A DNA stretch of 64,000 nucleotides from Neorhizobium sp. SOG26 (GTDB lineage: Bacteria; Pseudomonadota; Alphaproteobacteria; Rhizobiales; Rhizobiaceae), in the NCBI RefSeq assembly GCF_003491345.1, contig NZ_CP025512.1:310001-374000 (forward strand). The letters run 5' to 3'. The notes beneath the pieces were generated by a model. The model ran no database searches. It worked only from the letters and a program-made list of their open reading frames with translations, and had not been told where the DNA came from. Below, one piece after another: positions 57,839 through 64,000 of the stretch. The translations under genes and the position numbers were made by a program. The number at the start of each line of letters is the position of its first letter. Positions within the stretch are counted from its first letter, which is position 1.

Positions 57839-59203
57839 ATGAAGCCGGCGGGGAACATAATACCGCAAGTCAGCCATAATGAACTGCAGGCCATGGCCTA
57901 CAGCGATCCGCTGACAGGGCTTGGAAATCGGTACAGATTGCGCGACAAGGTGAGGCTGCTTGCCGCCGAACGCGCCCAGGATCCGGCCCCCTTCACCATC
58001 TGCATCGCCAACCTTGATGGCTTCAAGCCGATCAACGACCTTTTCGGTGCCGAGGCGGGCGACGAAATCCTTTGCCAGGTGGCGCATCGCCTGAAGGCCT
58101 GCATCCCTGACGGCGCGACGGTGACGCGGCACGACGGTGACGAATTTGCCTTCGTGCTGCCGCTGATTTTCGAACGCCAGGGTGCCGAACGCATCGGCCA
58201 GATGATCCGCGATGTCCTGTCGGCGCCTTATGACCTCGGCGACCGCAATGTGCGCCTCTCGGCCTCCTTCGGGTTCGCCGTTTATCCCTTCGCCGGCGAA
58301 GAGTTCGAGGAGCTGCTGAAGAGTGCCGAAACGGCGCTATATCGATCGAAGCGCCGCGGCCGCGGGCAGATCACTGTTTATTCTCGCGAGATTGCCCAGG
58401 AAATGAAGCGAGCGACGCAGCTCGAACAGGCGCTGCGCAACGCCGTTATCGCCGATGCGGTGGACGTGCATTTCCAGCCGATCGTGCGCATTCACGATGG
58501 CGCCGTGGTTGGCTTCGAGGCCTTGGCGCGCTGGATGGATCCGGATATCGGTTCCGTGTCACCGGCAGTCTTCGTGCCGCTTGCGGAAGAGCGCGGCTTC
58601 ATCGATGCCCTGTCGGAAACCCTGCTGCGCAAGGCCGCCGAAGCGGCCCTGTCCTGGCCGCGCGAGCTTTTCCTGTCCTTCAACCTGTCCTCCGCCCAGT
58701 TGATGGACCCCGGCACGACCGACACCATCCTCTCGACCCTGGCGCGCGTTGGGCTGGACCCACGACGGCTCGAGCTGGAAATCACCGAAACGGCGGTGAT
58801 GACATCGGCCGACACCGCAAGCCGCATCATCGCGGACCTGCGCAATCACGGCGTAAGGATCTCGCTGGATGACTTCGGCACCGGGCAGTCGAGCCTCGGC
58901 CGGCTTCGCGACTTCACCTTCGACAAGGTGAAGATCGACCGTGCCTTCATCTCGCAGATCACCACGGATCGCGCCTCTGAGCATATCGTCAAGGCGATCA
59001 TCGCCATGTGCGATGGCTTGAACCTTGCCGTGGTTGCCGAAGGCATCGAGCAGAAGGCCGATGCCGACAAGCTGAAGCAGCTTGGTTGCGGCATGGGGCA
59101 GGGTTATTATTACGGCAGGCCCGTGGATGGCACGGCGACCCTGCGTTACCTGCACGATCACTTCCGCGAGTTCATGTCGATCGAGCGCAGCGGAAACCGC
59201 TAG
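57839..59203 (+). CDS. diguanylate cyclase/phosphodiesterase (GGDEF-EAL)
   Basis: A 454-residue cytoplasmic protein. The GGDEF domain (about 15-180) has the active-site variant DGDEF at 99-103 (RHDGDEFAF), with the first Gly replaced by Asp, so cyclase activity is doubtful. The EAL domain (195-445) keeps its metal and catalytic residues: EAL at 227-229, N282 (FNLSS), E314/E317 (LEITET), DDFGTG at 344-349, KID at 365-367 and AEGIEQ. It is therefore probably a c-di-GMP phosphodiesterase. ATG 57839 was chosen; the ribosome site is distant. Confidence 0.92.
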   Translation: MKPAGNIIPQVSHNELQAMAYSDPLTGLGNRYRLRDKVRLLAAERAQDPAPFTICIANLDGFKPINDLFGAEAGDEILCQVAHRLKACIPDGATVTRHDGDEFAFVLPLIFERQGAERIGQMIRDVLSAPYDLGDRNVRLSASFGFAVYPFAGEEFEELLKSAETALYRSKRRGRGQITVYSREIAQEMKRATQLEQALRNAVIADAVDVHFQPIVRIHDGAVVGFEALARWMDPDIGSVSPAVFVPLAEERGFIDALSETLLRKAAEAALSWPRELFLSFNLSSAQLMDPGTTDTILSTLARVGLDPRRLELEITETAVMTSADTASRIIADLRNHGVRISLDDFGTGQSSLGRLRDFTFDKVKIDRAFISQITTDRASEHIVKAIIAMCDGLNLAVVAEGIEQKADADKLKQLGCGMGQGYYYGRPVDGTATLRYLHDHFREFMSIERSGNR

Positions 59204-59212
59204 CCGCCAAAG

Positions 59213-59240
59213 AAAAAGGCGGCGCCATTGGCACCGCCTT
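59213..59240 (-). terminator. Rho-independent terminator after the PRC-barrel gene
   Basis: AAGGCGGCGCC (59216-59226) and GGCACCGCCTT (59230-59240) form an 11-bp stem with one mismatch. On the minus strand U5 follows (A5 at 59213-59217). It also lies 10 bp past the convergent GGDEF-EAL stop and may serve both genes. Confidence 0.8.
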
Positions 59241-59275
59241 CCTTGCAGGATGACAAGCTGTCACCCGTTGCAGGC

Positions 59276-59941
59276 TTACTTGCTCGGAGCCGGGGCAGCC
59301 GGAGTGGTTGCTGCGCCGCCAGCGCCAGCATCCGTACCAGCACCGGTGCCGGCAGCAGGCATCGTCGAGGACGTGGTGGTCCGGTCAGCTTCAGCCTGCT
59401 TGTCGTCAAGCGTCTTGAATTCCGGAGCAGCCTGAAGCGATTCAGCCGTTTCCGTGGTCGTCAGGCGAACTTCGTTGTTGTTTTCAGCGTCGCGGGTCAT
59501 GGTGATCTTGTCCATCGGGACTGCGACGTCCTTCTGGCCGATGCCGAGGAAGCCGCCAACGCCGATCACTGCAGCGACGATGCCGCCGTCTTCTTCCATG
59601 ATCAGGTCGGTGACATTGCCGATGCTCTTGTCGTCAGAGGTGTAAACGGACTTGCCGATGTAGTCGTTGGCGCTGATCTGGTTCTCAGCCTGCTCGGTGA
59701 TATAGCCGCCAGAAGCTGCTGCCGTGTCCGTTTCGGTTTCCGTGGAAGTGGTTGCTGCGCTGTCAGCAGGCTTTGCTGCATCAGCCGGGGCAGCCGGAGC
59801 GGCAGGCGTTGCCGGAGCCGGGGTCATGGGTGCTGCCGGCGAAGCCGGTGCTGCGGGCTCGGTCTGGGCAGACGCCGGTGCAATGGCGGTGGACGCCATG
59901 AGAACTGCTGCTGCGGCCATGGTGCTGAGGGTCTTCTTCAT
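59276..59941 (-). CDS. exported PRC-barrel domain protein
   Basis: A 221-residue protein with a signal peptide cut near PASA-Q (about residue 25). A Pro/Ala/Thr-rich linker (26-80) leads to a PRC-barrel core (about 90-155, NDYIGKSVYTSDDKSIGNVTD, in part, and GVGGFLGIGQKDVAVPMD). The C-terminus is again Thr/Ala/Gly-rich and disordered. The domain is usually a scaffold; a periplasmic structural or stress role is likely but unproven. AGGA precedes the ATG at 59941. Confidence 0.85.
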   Translation of the reverse strand: MKKTLSTMAAAAVLMASTAIAPASAQTEPAAPASPAAPMTPAPATPAAPAAPADAAKPADSAATTSTETETDTAAASGGYITEQAENQISANDYIGKSVYTSDDKSIGNVTDLIMEEDGGIVAAVIGVGGFLGIGQKDVAVPMDKITMTRDAENNNEVRLTTTETAESLQAAPEFKTLDDKQAEADRTTTSSTMPAAGTGAGTDAGAGGAATTPAAPAPSK

Positions 59942-60057
59942 AACAATCCTACCTTCCTGTTCTTGTTAAACTTTCTGAACACGCGGACTTGGCAGGTGCC
60001 GCCGCGCTGGTTCGAAGGGAGAATGTTGACGGAGACTTTTGGTTCCGATGAAATGAA

Positions 60058-60091
60058 AGGCGAGTGCTGATTAGATTTTATGCACTCGCCT
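60058..60091 (-). terminator. inverted repeat after the SMP-30 gene
   Basis: AGGCGAGTGC (60058-60067) and GCACTCGCCT (60082-60091) form a perfect 10-bp stem with a 14-nt loop, 13 bp past the minus-strand stop codon. The minus-strand sequence after it (TTTCATTTCAT) is fairly U-rich. Confidence 0.55.
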
Positions 60092-60103
60092 GTGAGCTAT
60101 GCA

Positions 60104-60985
60104 TCAAAGCAGGTAAGTGGGTTCTGCAGGGCACTCGATTGGCACGGCAATTTCAAAGACGTTACCGGCCTGTGGGTCTGCGGCCCGTTCGGCGGCATCG
60201 AGCCCTTCCCACGACGAGGTAATCGCCAGCCGCCCGCTTCCGATGAAGACAGGGCAGGTCGTGCGCTTGGCGGGCAGCAGGTGGCGCGACAGGTGTTGGC
60301 CATCGGCAGAATAATGATCGACCGCGCCTTCGCCCCAGCGCGCATTCCAGATCGAGCCGTCGCTGGCGCAGATCGAGCCGTCGATCCCGCCGGGTCTGCC
60401 GCTGTCATCCAGCAGCAATTGCGGCTCGGCAACGGGCAGGCCGGTGGCGGGGTCAAGTGCGACCCTCATCAGCCTGTTGACCTTGGTGTCGACGAAATAG
60501 CCAGTTGAGCCATCGGGAGAAAAACAGATCGAGTTCGGAATGCTGATCTGGCCATAGAGCTTCACCACTTCGCCCTTGCGCACGCAATAGATGGCGCCGG
60601 CGCCGATCTCACCCGTCTTGCTCATCGTGCCGATCCACAGGCTGCCGGTCGGATGCACCCGTCCGTCATTGGAGCGGTTGCCCGGCTTGTTCGGCTCGAG
60701 CTCGCAGTACAGCGTCAGTTCGCCAGTCGCACGGTTGCGTAGGAACAGGCCCTTGTCGCTCGCCAGAAGCTGCCGCTCAGCATCGACCGCGGCCAGCACG
60801 CTGCCCATGACAGCAAGATCGTGCTGCGTTTCCTTGTTTGTCGGCAGGTGAAGTTCATGCAGTTTCTTGCCCAGGATGTCGAACCACCAGAGCGTTTGCG
60901 TGGCGGCCTCGAAGCTTGGGCCTTCACCAAGTTCGCAAGGAGAGGCGGACAGGATTGCTCCTTCAAAATTGTAGGTTGTTACCAT
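60104..60985 (-). CDS. SMP-30/gluconolactonase family protein
   Basis: A 293-residue six-bladed beta-propeller lactonase. Metal-site residues are seen in GEGPSFEAATQTLWWFDI (Glu), NRSNDGRVHPTGSLWIGTM (Asn/Asp), PNSICFSPDG (Asn) and GGIDGSICASDGSIWNARW (Asp). It hydrolyses sugar lactones such as glucono- or arabinono-lactone. GGAG lies 7-8 nt before the ATG at 60985. It is divergent from the LuxR gene with 192 bp between. The sugar is unknown. Confidence 0.9.
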   Translation of the reverse strand: MVTTYNFEGAILSASPCELGEGPSFEAATQTLWWFDILGKKLHELHLPTNKETQHDLAVMGSVLAAVDAERQLLASDKGLFLRNRATGELTLYCELEPNKPGNRSNDGRVHPTGSLWIGTMSKTGEIGAGAIYCVRKGEVVKLYGQISIPNSICFSPDGSTGYFVDTKVNRLMRVALDPATGLPVAEPQLLLDDSGRPGGIDGSICASDGSIWNARWGEGAVDHYSADGQHLSRHLLPAKRTTCPVFIGSGRLAITSSWEGLDAAERAADPQAGNVFEIAVPIECPAEPTYLL

Positions 60986-61177
60986 GCGAAATCTCCAATT
61001 GCGGTCTCGGGTGCGGAATCTGTATAATTAGCAAGCAAGTCCGCAAATGTCCTGTAGTGGGGCCGGTGATGACGCCGGTCTTGAGACTGACGCGAACGCA
61101 TAGGCAAAAACAGATTACCTTTCACCATTGAAGGCCACGCCGTTTCGGCGCCCATAGTTAAAATCGAAGCAGATCCA

Positions 61178-61906
61178 ATGATTCACGCTGGCGACGACGC
61201 TAGAAAGCACATTTACGATAGTGTCGAAGAGATCGGCCAGTTGAAGACGCAGTTCGAGGTGCTCCGCTTCATGAGGGGTATCGCCGAGCTTTACGACTGT
61301 CGCACCTTCCTGGTGCTGAACCTGCCACCAGCCACCTCGCTCAACCTGTCGAGCAACACGATCATCACGAACTGGCCGGTCGACATGCTCGCGACCTTCG
61401 ACCGCGAAGGCTTGATGCAAACCGGCGCGCTGCTTCGGCGCCTGCGCAAATCCACGATTCCCTTCACCTTCGATCTCGAACAGTTGGTGGCCGAGCGTGA
61501 CAGTCCGCTCTCCCGCAACGTCTTCGAATCGTTCGGCGTGGTACGCGGAGGGTATTTCCCCGTGCATGACGTGATGGGCACCCGCGGCGCCGTTTCCTTC
61601 GCAGGCAGTGGCCCGCTGTTCGATGGCCAGCAGATGATGGAGCTGATGTATATCTCCATCCATGTCTTCCAGCGGCTGGCGGAACTTCGAAATCTTGATT
61701 CGCGGCAAACGGAAGTGCTGACCGACCGGGAAACGGATTGCCTCAACTGGACGGCCGCCGGCAAGACGAGCGCCGAAATCGCCGGCATCCTCAATCTATC
61801 TGAGCATACCGTGAACCACTACCTCAACCGGGCAGCCCGCAAGCTCGATACGGTGAACCGTACCCAGGCCGTTGCCAAGGCTCTTCGTATAGGCCTCATC
61901 AAGTAA
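61178..61906 (+). CDS. orphan LuxR-family regulator
   Basis: A 242-residue regulator with an N-terminal autoinducer-binding-like domain (about 15-160) and a C-terminal LuxR helix-turn-helix (about 175-242, LTDRETDCLNWTAAGKTSAEIAGIL, quoted here as LTDRETDCLNWTAAGKTSAE). The ligand domain is weakly conserved, with few of the Trp/Tyr/Asp residues of acyl-homoserine-lactone pockets, so its ligand is doubtful. No luxI-type synthase is in the window. The ribosome site is weak. Similar solo LuxR genes occur near apbC in rhizobia as I recall. Confidence 0.88.
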   Translation: MIHAGDDARKHIYDSVEEIGQLKTQFEVLRFMRGIAELYDCRTFLVLNLPPATSLNLSSNTIITNWPVDMLATFDREGLMQTGALLRRLRKSTIPFTFDLEQLVAERDSPLSRNVFESFGVVRGGYFPVHDVMGTRGAVSFAGSGPLFDGQQMMELMYISIHVFQRLAELRNLDSRQTEVLTDRETDCLNWTAAGKTSAEIAGILNLSEHTVNHYLNRAARKLDTVNRTQAVAKALRIGLIK

Positions 61907-62275
61907 CAGTTTGATGTGCTGCACCTGCGTAAAAACGCGGCAGGGGCGTGTGCCAAAAGCAGCAATAACTGCTTCAAAAATAACATCATGCTGCGCTGCA
62001 ATCTTCGGCACGTAAAAGAGAGCATCGGAATGCTTGTGCATGCGAGCCATCTTCCAGCTTGGCATATTTTGTGCTTACCTACACGTCAGGTCCAGAGGGG
62101 ACTGAAAGGCGCACAAAGAGGCGCGATCAAGAAGGAAGCCGTCCGTTCCGTGCGCCTGCTGGCTGCCGACGGGCGGCTTTATCCTTCTTGCCCTCGGCAA
62201 ACCCGAACTCCTATATAGCCGGCTGGAACCGCTTGAGCTTTTCGAGCGGCAGGGCGCATGCTCGGGAGTGGTGAA
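61907..62275. other. intergenic region between luxR-type gene and apbC
   Basis: About 370 bp with no convincing gene on either strand. It is less GC-rich at its start and contains one large imperfect hairpin (62129-62189). A promoter for apbC is expected near its end (CTATATAG at about 62212), but no clear -35 was identified. Confidence 0.55.
62129..62189. repeat. large imperfect hairpin upstream of apbC
   Basis: Left arm 62129-62145 (AAGAAGGA then AGCCGTCCG) pairs with 62170-62178 (CGGGCGGCT) and 62182-62189 (TCCTTCTT), giving 17 pairs with one G-U and a 3-nt bulge around a 24-nt loop. It may be an mRNA leader structure, an sRNA, or a dispersed repeat. Confidence 0.65.
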
Positions 62276-63448
62276 ATGTCGGGTGTAACGAAGGAACAGG
62301 TTCTCTCGGTTCTGGGCAAGGTCCGGGGGCCCGATCTGGAAGGCGACATCGTCTCGCTGGGCATGGTGTCGGACATCTTCATCTCCGACAACAAGGTTTA
62401 CTTCTCCATTACCGTACCGGCGGCGCGGGCTAACGACCTGGAGCCATTGCGATCTGCGGCCGAACGCAGCGTCAAGGCAATCCCTGGCGTCACGGGCGCA
62501 TTGGTAACATTGACCGCCGACCGCAAGGCCGGTGAGGCCGCGCCTGCCACGCGACCACAGCAACGGCCGGCCGCGCAGGGACATAGCCACGGTCATGCCC
62601 ATGGCCACAGCCAAGCGGCTCCGGGAGCACCTGCGCAGCGGGAAAAAGCTGGTGTTCCAGGCGTCGGCGCGATCATCGCAGTTGCCTCGGGCAAGGGGGG
62701 CGTCGGCAAGTCGACGACCGCCGTCAACCTGGCGCTCGGGCTGCAGGCAAATGGCCTTCGCGTCGGTATCCTGGACGCCGACATCTACGGTCCGTCCGTT
62801 CCGCGGCTCCTGAAGATTTCCGGCCGCCCGCAGCAGATCGAAAACCGCATCATCAAGCCGATGGAGAACTACGGGCTGAAGGCCATGTCGATGGGCTTCC
62901 TGGTGGATGAGGAAACCGCGATGATCTGGCGCGGGCCGATGGTGCAGTCGGCCCTCATGCAGATGTTGCGCGAGGTTGCCTGGGGAGAGCTTGATGTTCT
63001 CGTCGTCGACATGCCGCCGGGCACCGGCGACGCCCAGTTGACCATGGCCCAGCAGGTGCCGCTGGCCGGTGCTGTGATCGTCTCGACGCCGCAGGATCTC
63101 GCGCTCATCGATGCGCGCAAAGGCATCGCCATGTTCCGCAAGGTCGAGGTGCCGTTGCTCGGCATCATCGAGAACATGAGCTACTTCCTCGCTCCCGATA
63201 CCGGCAAACGTTACGACATCTTCGGTCATGGTGGTGCGCGCGGCGAGGCGGACCGGATCGGCGTGCCATTCCTTGGCGAAGTGCCGCTGACAATCGATAT
63301 CCGCGAGCGCTCCGACGCAGGCACGCCGGTCGTTGCTTCGGATCCCGAGGGCGCGTCTGCCCAGATCTACCGCGACATTGCCGCAAAGGTCTGGTCGCAA
63401 CTGCAGGAGCGCACGCCGCGCAAGGCGCCGGCGATCGTCTTCGAATAG
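62276..63448 (+). CDS. apbC: Mrp/ApbC-type iron-sulfur cluster carrier ATPase
   Basis: A 390-residue P-loop protein that delivers Fe-S clusters. An N-terminal MIP18-like domain (1-85, GPDLEGDIVSLGMV) is joined by a His/Gly linker GHSHGHAHGHS (102-112) to the Mrp ATPase. Walker A is GKGGVGKST (139-147), with ILDADIYGPSVPRLL and VVDMPPGTGDAQLT. The C-terminal CXXC usual in Mrp/NBP35 is missing: the site reads NMSYFLAPDTGKRYDIFGHGG. ATG 62276 has GGAG 8 nt upstream; an ATG at 62258 is the alternative. Confidence 0.93.
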   Translation: MSGVTKEQVLSVLGKVRGPDLEGDIVSLGMVSDIFISDNKVYFSITVPAARANDLEPLRSAAERSVKAIPGVTGALVTLTADRKAGEAAPATRPQQRPAAQGHSHGHAHGHSQAAPGAPAQREKAGVPGVGAIIAVASGKGGVGKSTTAVNLALGLQANGLRVGILDADIYGPSVPRLLKISGRPQQIENRIIKPMENYGLKAMSMGFLVDEETAMIWRGPMVQSALMQMLREVAWGELDVLVVDMPPGTGDAQLTMAQQVPLAGAVIVSTPQDLALIDARKGIAMFRKVEVPLLGIIENMSYFLAPDTGKRYDIFGHGGARGEADRIGVPFLGEVPLTIDIRERSDAGTPVVASDPEGASAQIYRDIAAKVWSQLQERTPRKAPAIVFE

Positions 63449-63449
63449 A

Positions 63450-63472
63450 GGGGGCCGCGTTCTGCGGCCTCT
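63450..63472 (+). terminator. hairpin after apbC
   Basis: GGGGGCCGC (63450-63458) and GCGGCCTCT (63464-63472) pair over 9 bp with two G-U pairs, loop GTTCT, immediately past the stop codon. No U-tract follows. Confidence 0.4.
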
Positions 63473-63681
63473 GCTGAAAGAAAGTATACGCCCGCCTGCT
63501 ATCGTGCTGGTCCGCTGCACCCGAGATATGCCTGTGAAAGGCCACGCGATGCCCCACTTGATTATGACAAAGCCTGTAATTATAGCCGCGTGCCGCAGGC
63601 CAGCGGGCTTTCGTCCAGGTGGACGGAACGCAAGCCTGCCTTCCCCGTTCAAGGCCGACGGGTTTCGGCCGGAGACAATGC

Positions 63682-64000
63682 TTGATCAACGCCTATAGCG
63701 CCGACGGCACAACGACTGAACTTGTGCCGACTGAAGTGCCGCAGCCGCTTCGGGACGACATCGTCTGGCTCGATCTCGTGGAGCCAACACCACAGGAAGA
63801 CGCTTTTGTTGAAGGTCTTCTGGGCATCCCGATCCCAACCCGGGATGAATTGAAGGACATCGAGCCTTCCAGCCGTCTTTATATACAGAGTAACTCGGTG
63901 TTCATGACTGCGTCGTTGGTCTACCGCGCCGATAGCGAAGACCCGCACCTGACGGATGTCGCCTTTATCCTCTCCGGGAACCGGCTGGTGACGGTGCGCT
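63682..64000 (+). CDS. corA: CorA-family magnesium transporter, N-terminal fragment
   Basis: The frame runs from 63682 to the window end without a stop (106 residues seen). It begins with TTG (INAYSADGTTTELVP follows), with GGAG 7 nt upstream; the nearby ATG at 63678 is in another frame and stops after six codons. The N-terminal cytoplasmic domain of CorA is recognisable from DDIVWLDLVEPTPQEDAFVE, GIPIPTRDELKDIEPSSRLY and VAFILSGNRLVTVR. The membrane part with the GMN motif lies beyond the window. Confidence 0.85.
   Translation, partial: MINAYSADGTTTELVPTEVPQPLRDDIVWLDLVEPTPQEDAFVEGLLGIPIPTRDELKDIEPSSRLYIQSNSVFMTASLVYRADSEDPHLTDVAFILSGNRLVTVR

Noticed and set aside
62075..63652. Minus-strand open frame of 525 codons over apbC
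   Set aside because: Antisense to a clear P-loop ATPase gene; no start signal or domain.

Overview
The window looks like a stretch of the main chromosome of a Rhizobiaceae alphaproteobacterium (Rhizobium, Sinorhizobium, Agrobacterium or a close relative). The signs are high G+C content, a split HisZ/short-HisG ATP phosphoribosyltransferase, a plant-type class II glutamate-cysteine ligase, a groESL operon with both a CIRCE element and an RpoH-like promoter, an ApbC/Mrp lacking the C-terminal CXXC, a MutL with an endonuclease motif, small families typical of the order (DUF1127, DUF2093, DUF2188, DUF4170), and a waaA-HAD-lpxK cluster. I see no insertion sequence, prophage, integrase, CRISPR array or rRNA. 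One tRNA gene, tRNA-Gln(CTG), is present. The species cannot be fixed from the sequence alone.

Layout. 1-2.4 kb: end of a sugar/polyol ABC transporter operon (permease, polyol dehydrogenase, ATPase). 2.4-7 kb: accessory enzymes and a GlxA-type regulator divergent from a membrane-anchored DJ-1/PfpI protein. 7.1 kb: tRNA-Gln. 7.4-9.7 kb: ppx/gppA-rlmE. 9.7-16.5 kb: DHA2 efflux pump, exported beta-lactamase-fold hydrolase, guaB, exported dienelactone hydrolase, LysR, DUF1127. 16.6-22 kb: DUF937 protein, gshA, PiT phosphate transporter-rsmE, NUDIX. 22-25 kb: outer-membrane barrel (LpxQ-like) and two L,D-transpeptidases. 25-31 kb: tag, HAD, DUF305, a Rossmann-like unknown, hisS-hisZ-hisG. 31-36 kb: DoxX, Na+/H+ antiporter, groES-groEL. 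36-45.8 kb: HAD, ribF, ileS, lipoprotein, tadA, rluB-type pseudouridine synthase, rsmD, patatin. 45.8-53.8 kb: KefB-type antiporter, pmbA/tldE, inositol-phosphatase-like enzyme, DUF4170, waaA, HAD, lpxK, DUF2093. 53.9-64 kb: mutL, a kinase-less PAS/receiver protein with a GGDEF-EAL protein downstream, PRC-barrel protein, SMP-30 lactonase, orphan LuxR regulator, apbC, and the start of corA.

Most genes are housekeeping: translation and RNA modification (hisS, ileS, tadA, rlmE, rsmE, rsmD, pseudouridine synthase), envelope (waaA, lpxK, L,D-transpeptidases, outer-membrane barrel), redox and folding (gshA, groESL), and nucleotide or cofactor synthesis (guaB, ribF). Less ordinary points are: an Ile-rich leader peptide candidate before ileS; a GlxA regulator/DJ-1 membrane protein pair sharing a perfect inverted repeat; a tandem 15-bp duplication of the waaA ribosome-binding site; a partial duplication of the groEL 3' end; a receiver protein without a kinase paired with a DGDEF-EAL protein; and a long hairpin before apbC. 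I found no clear new multi-gene defence or mobile system.
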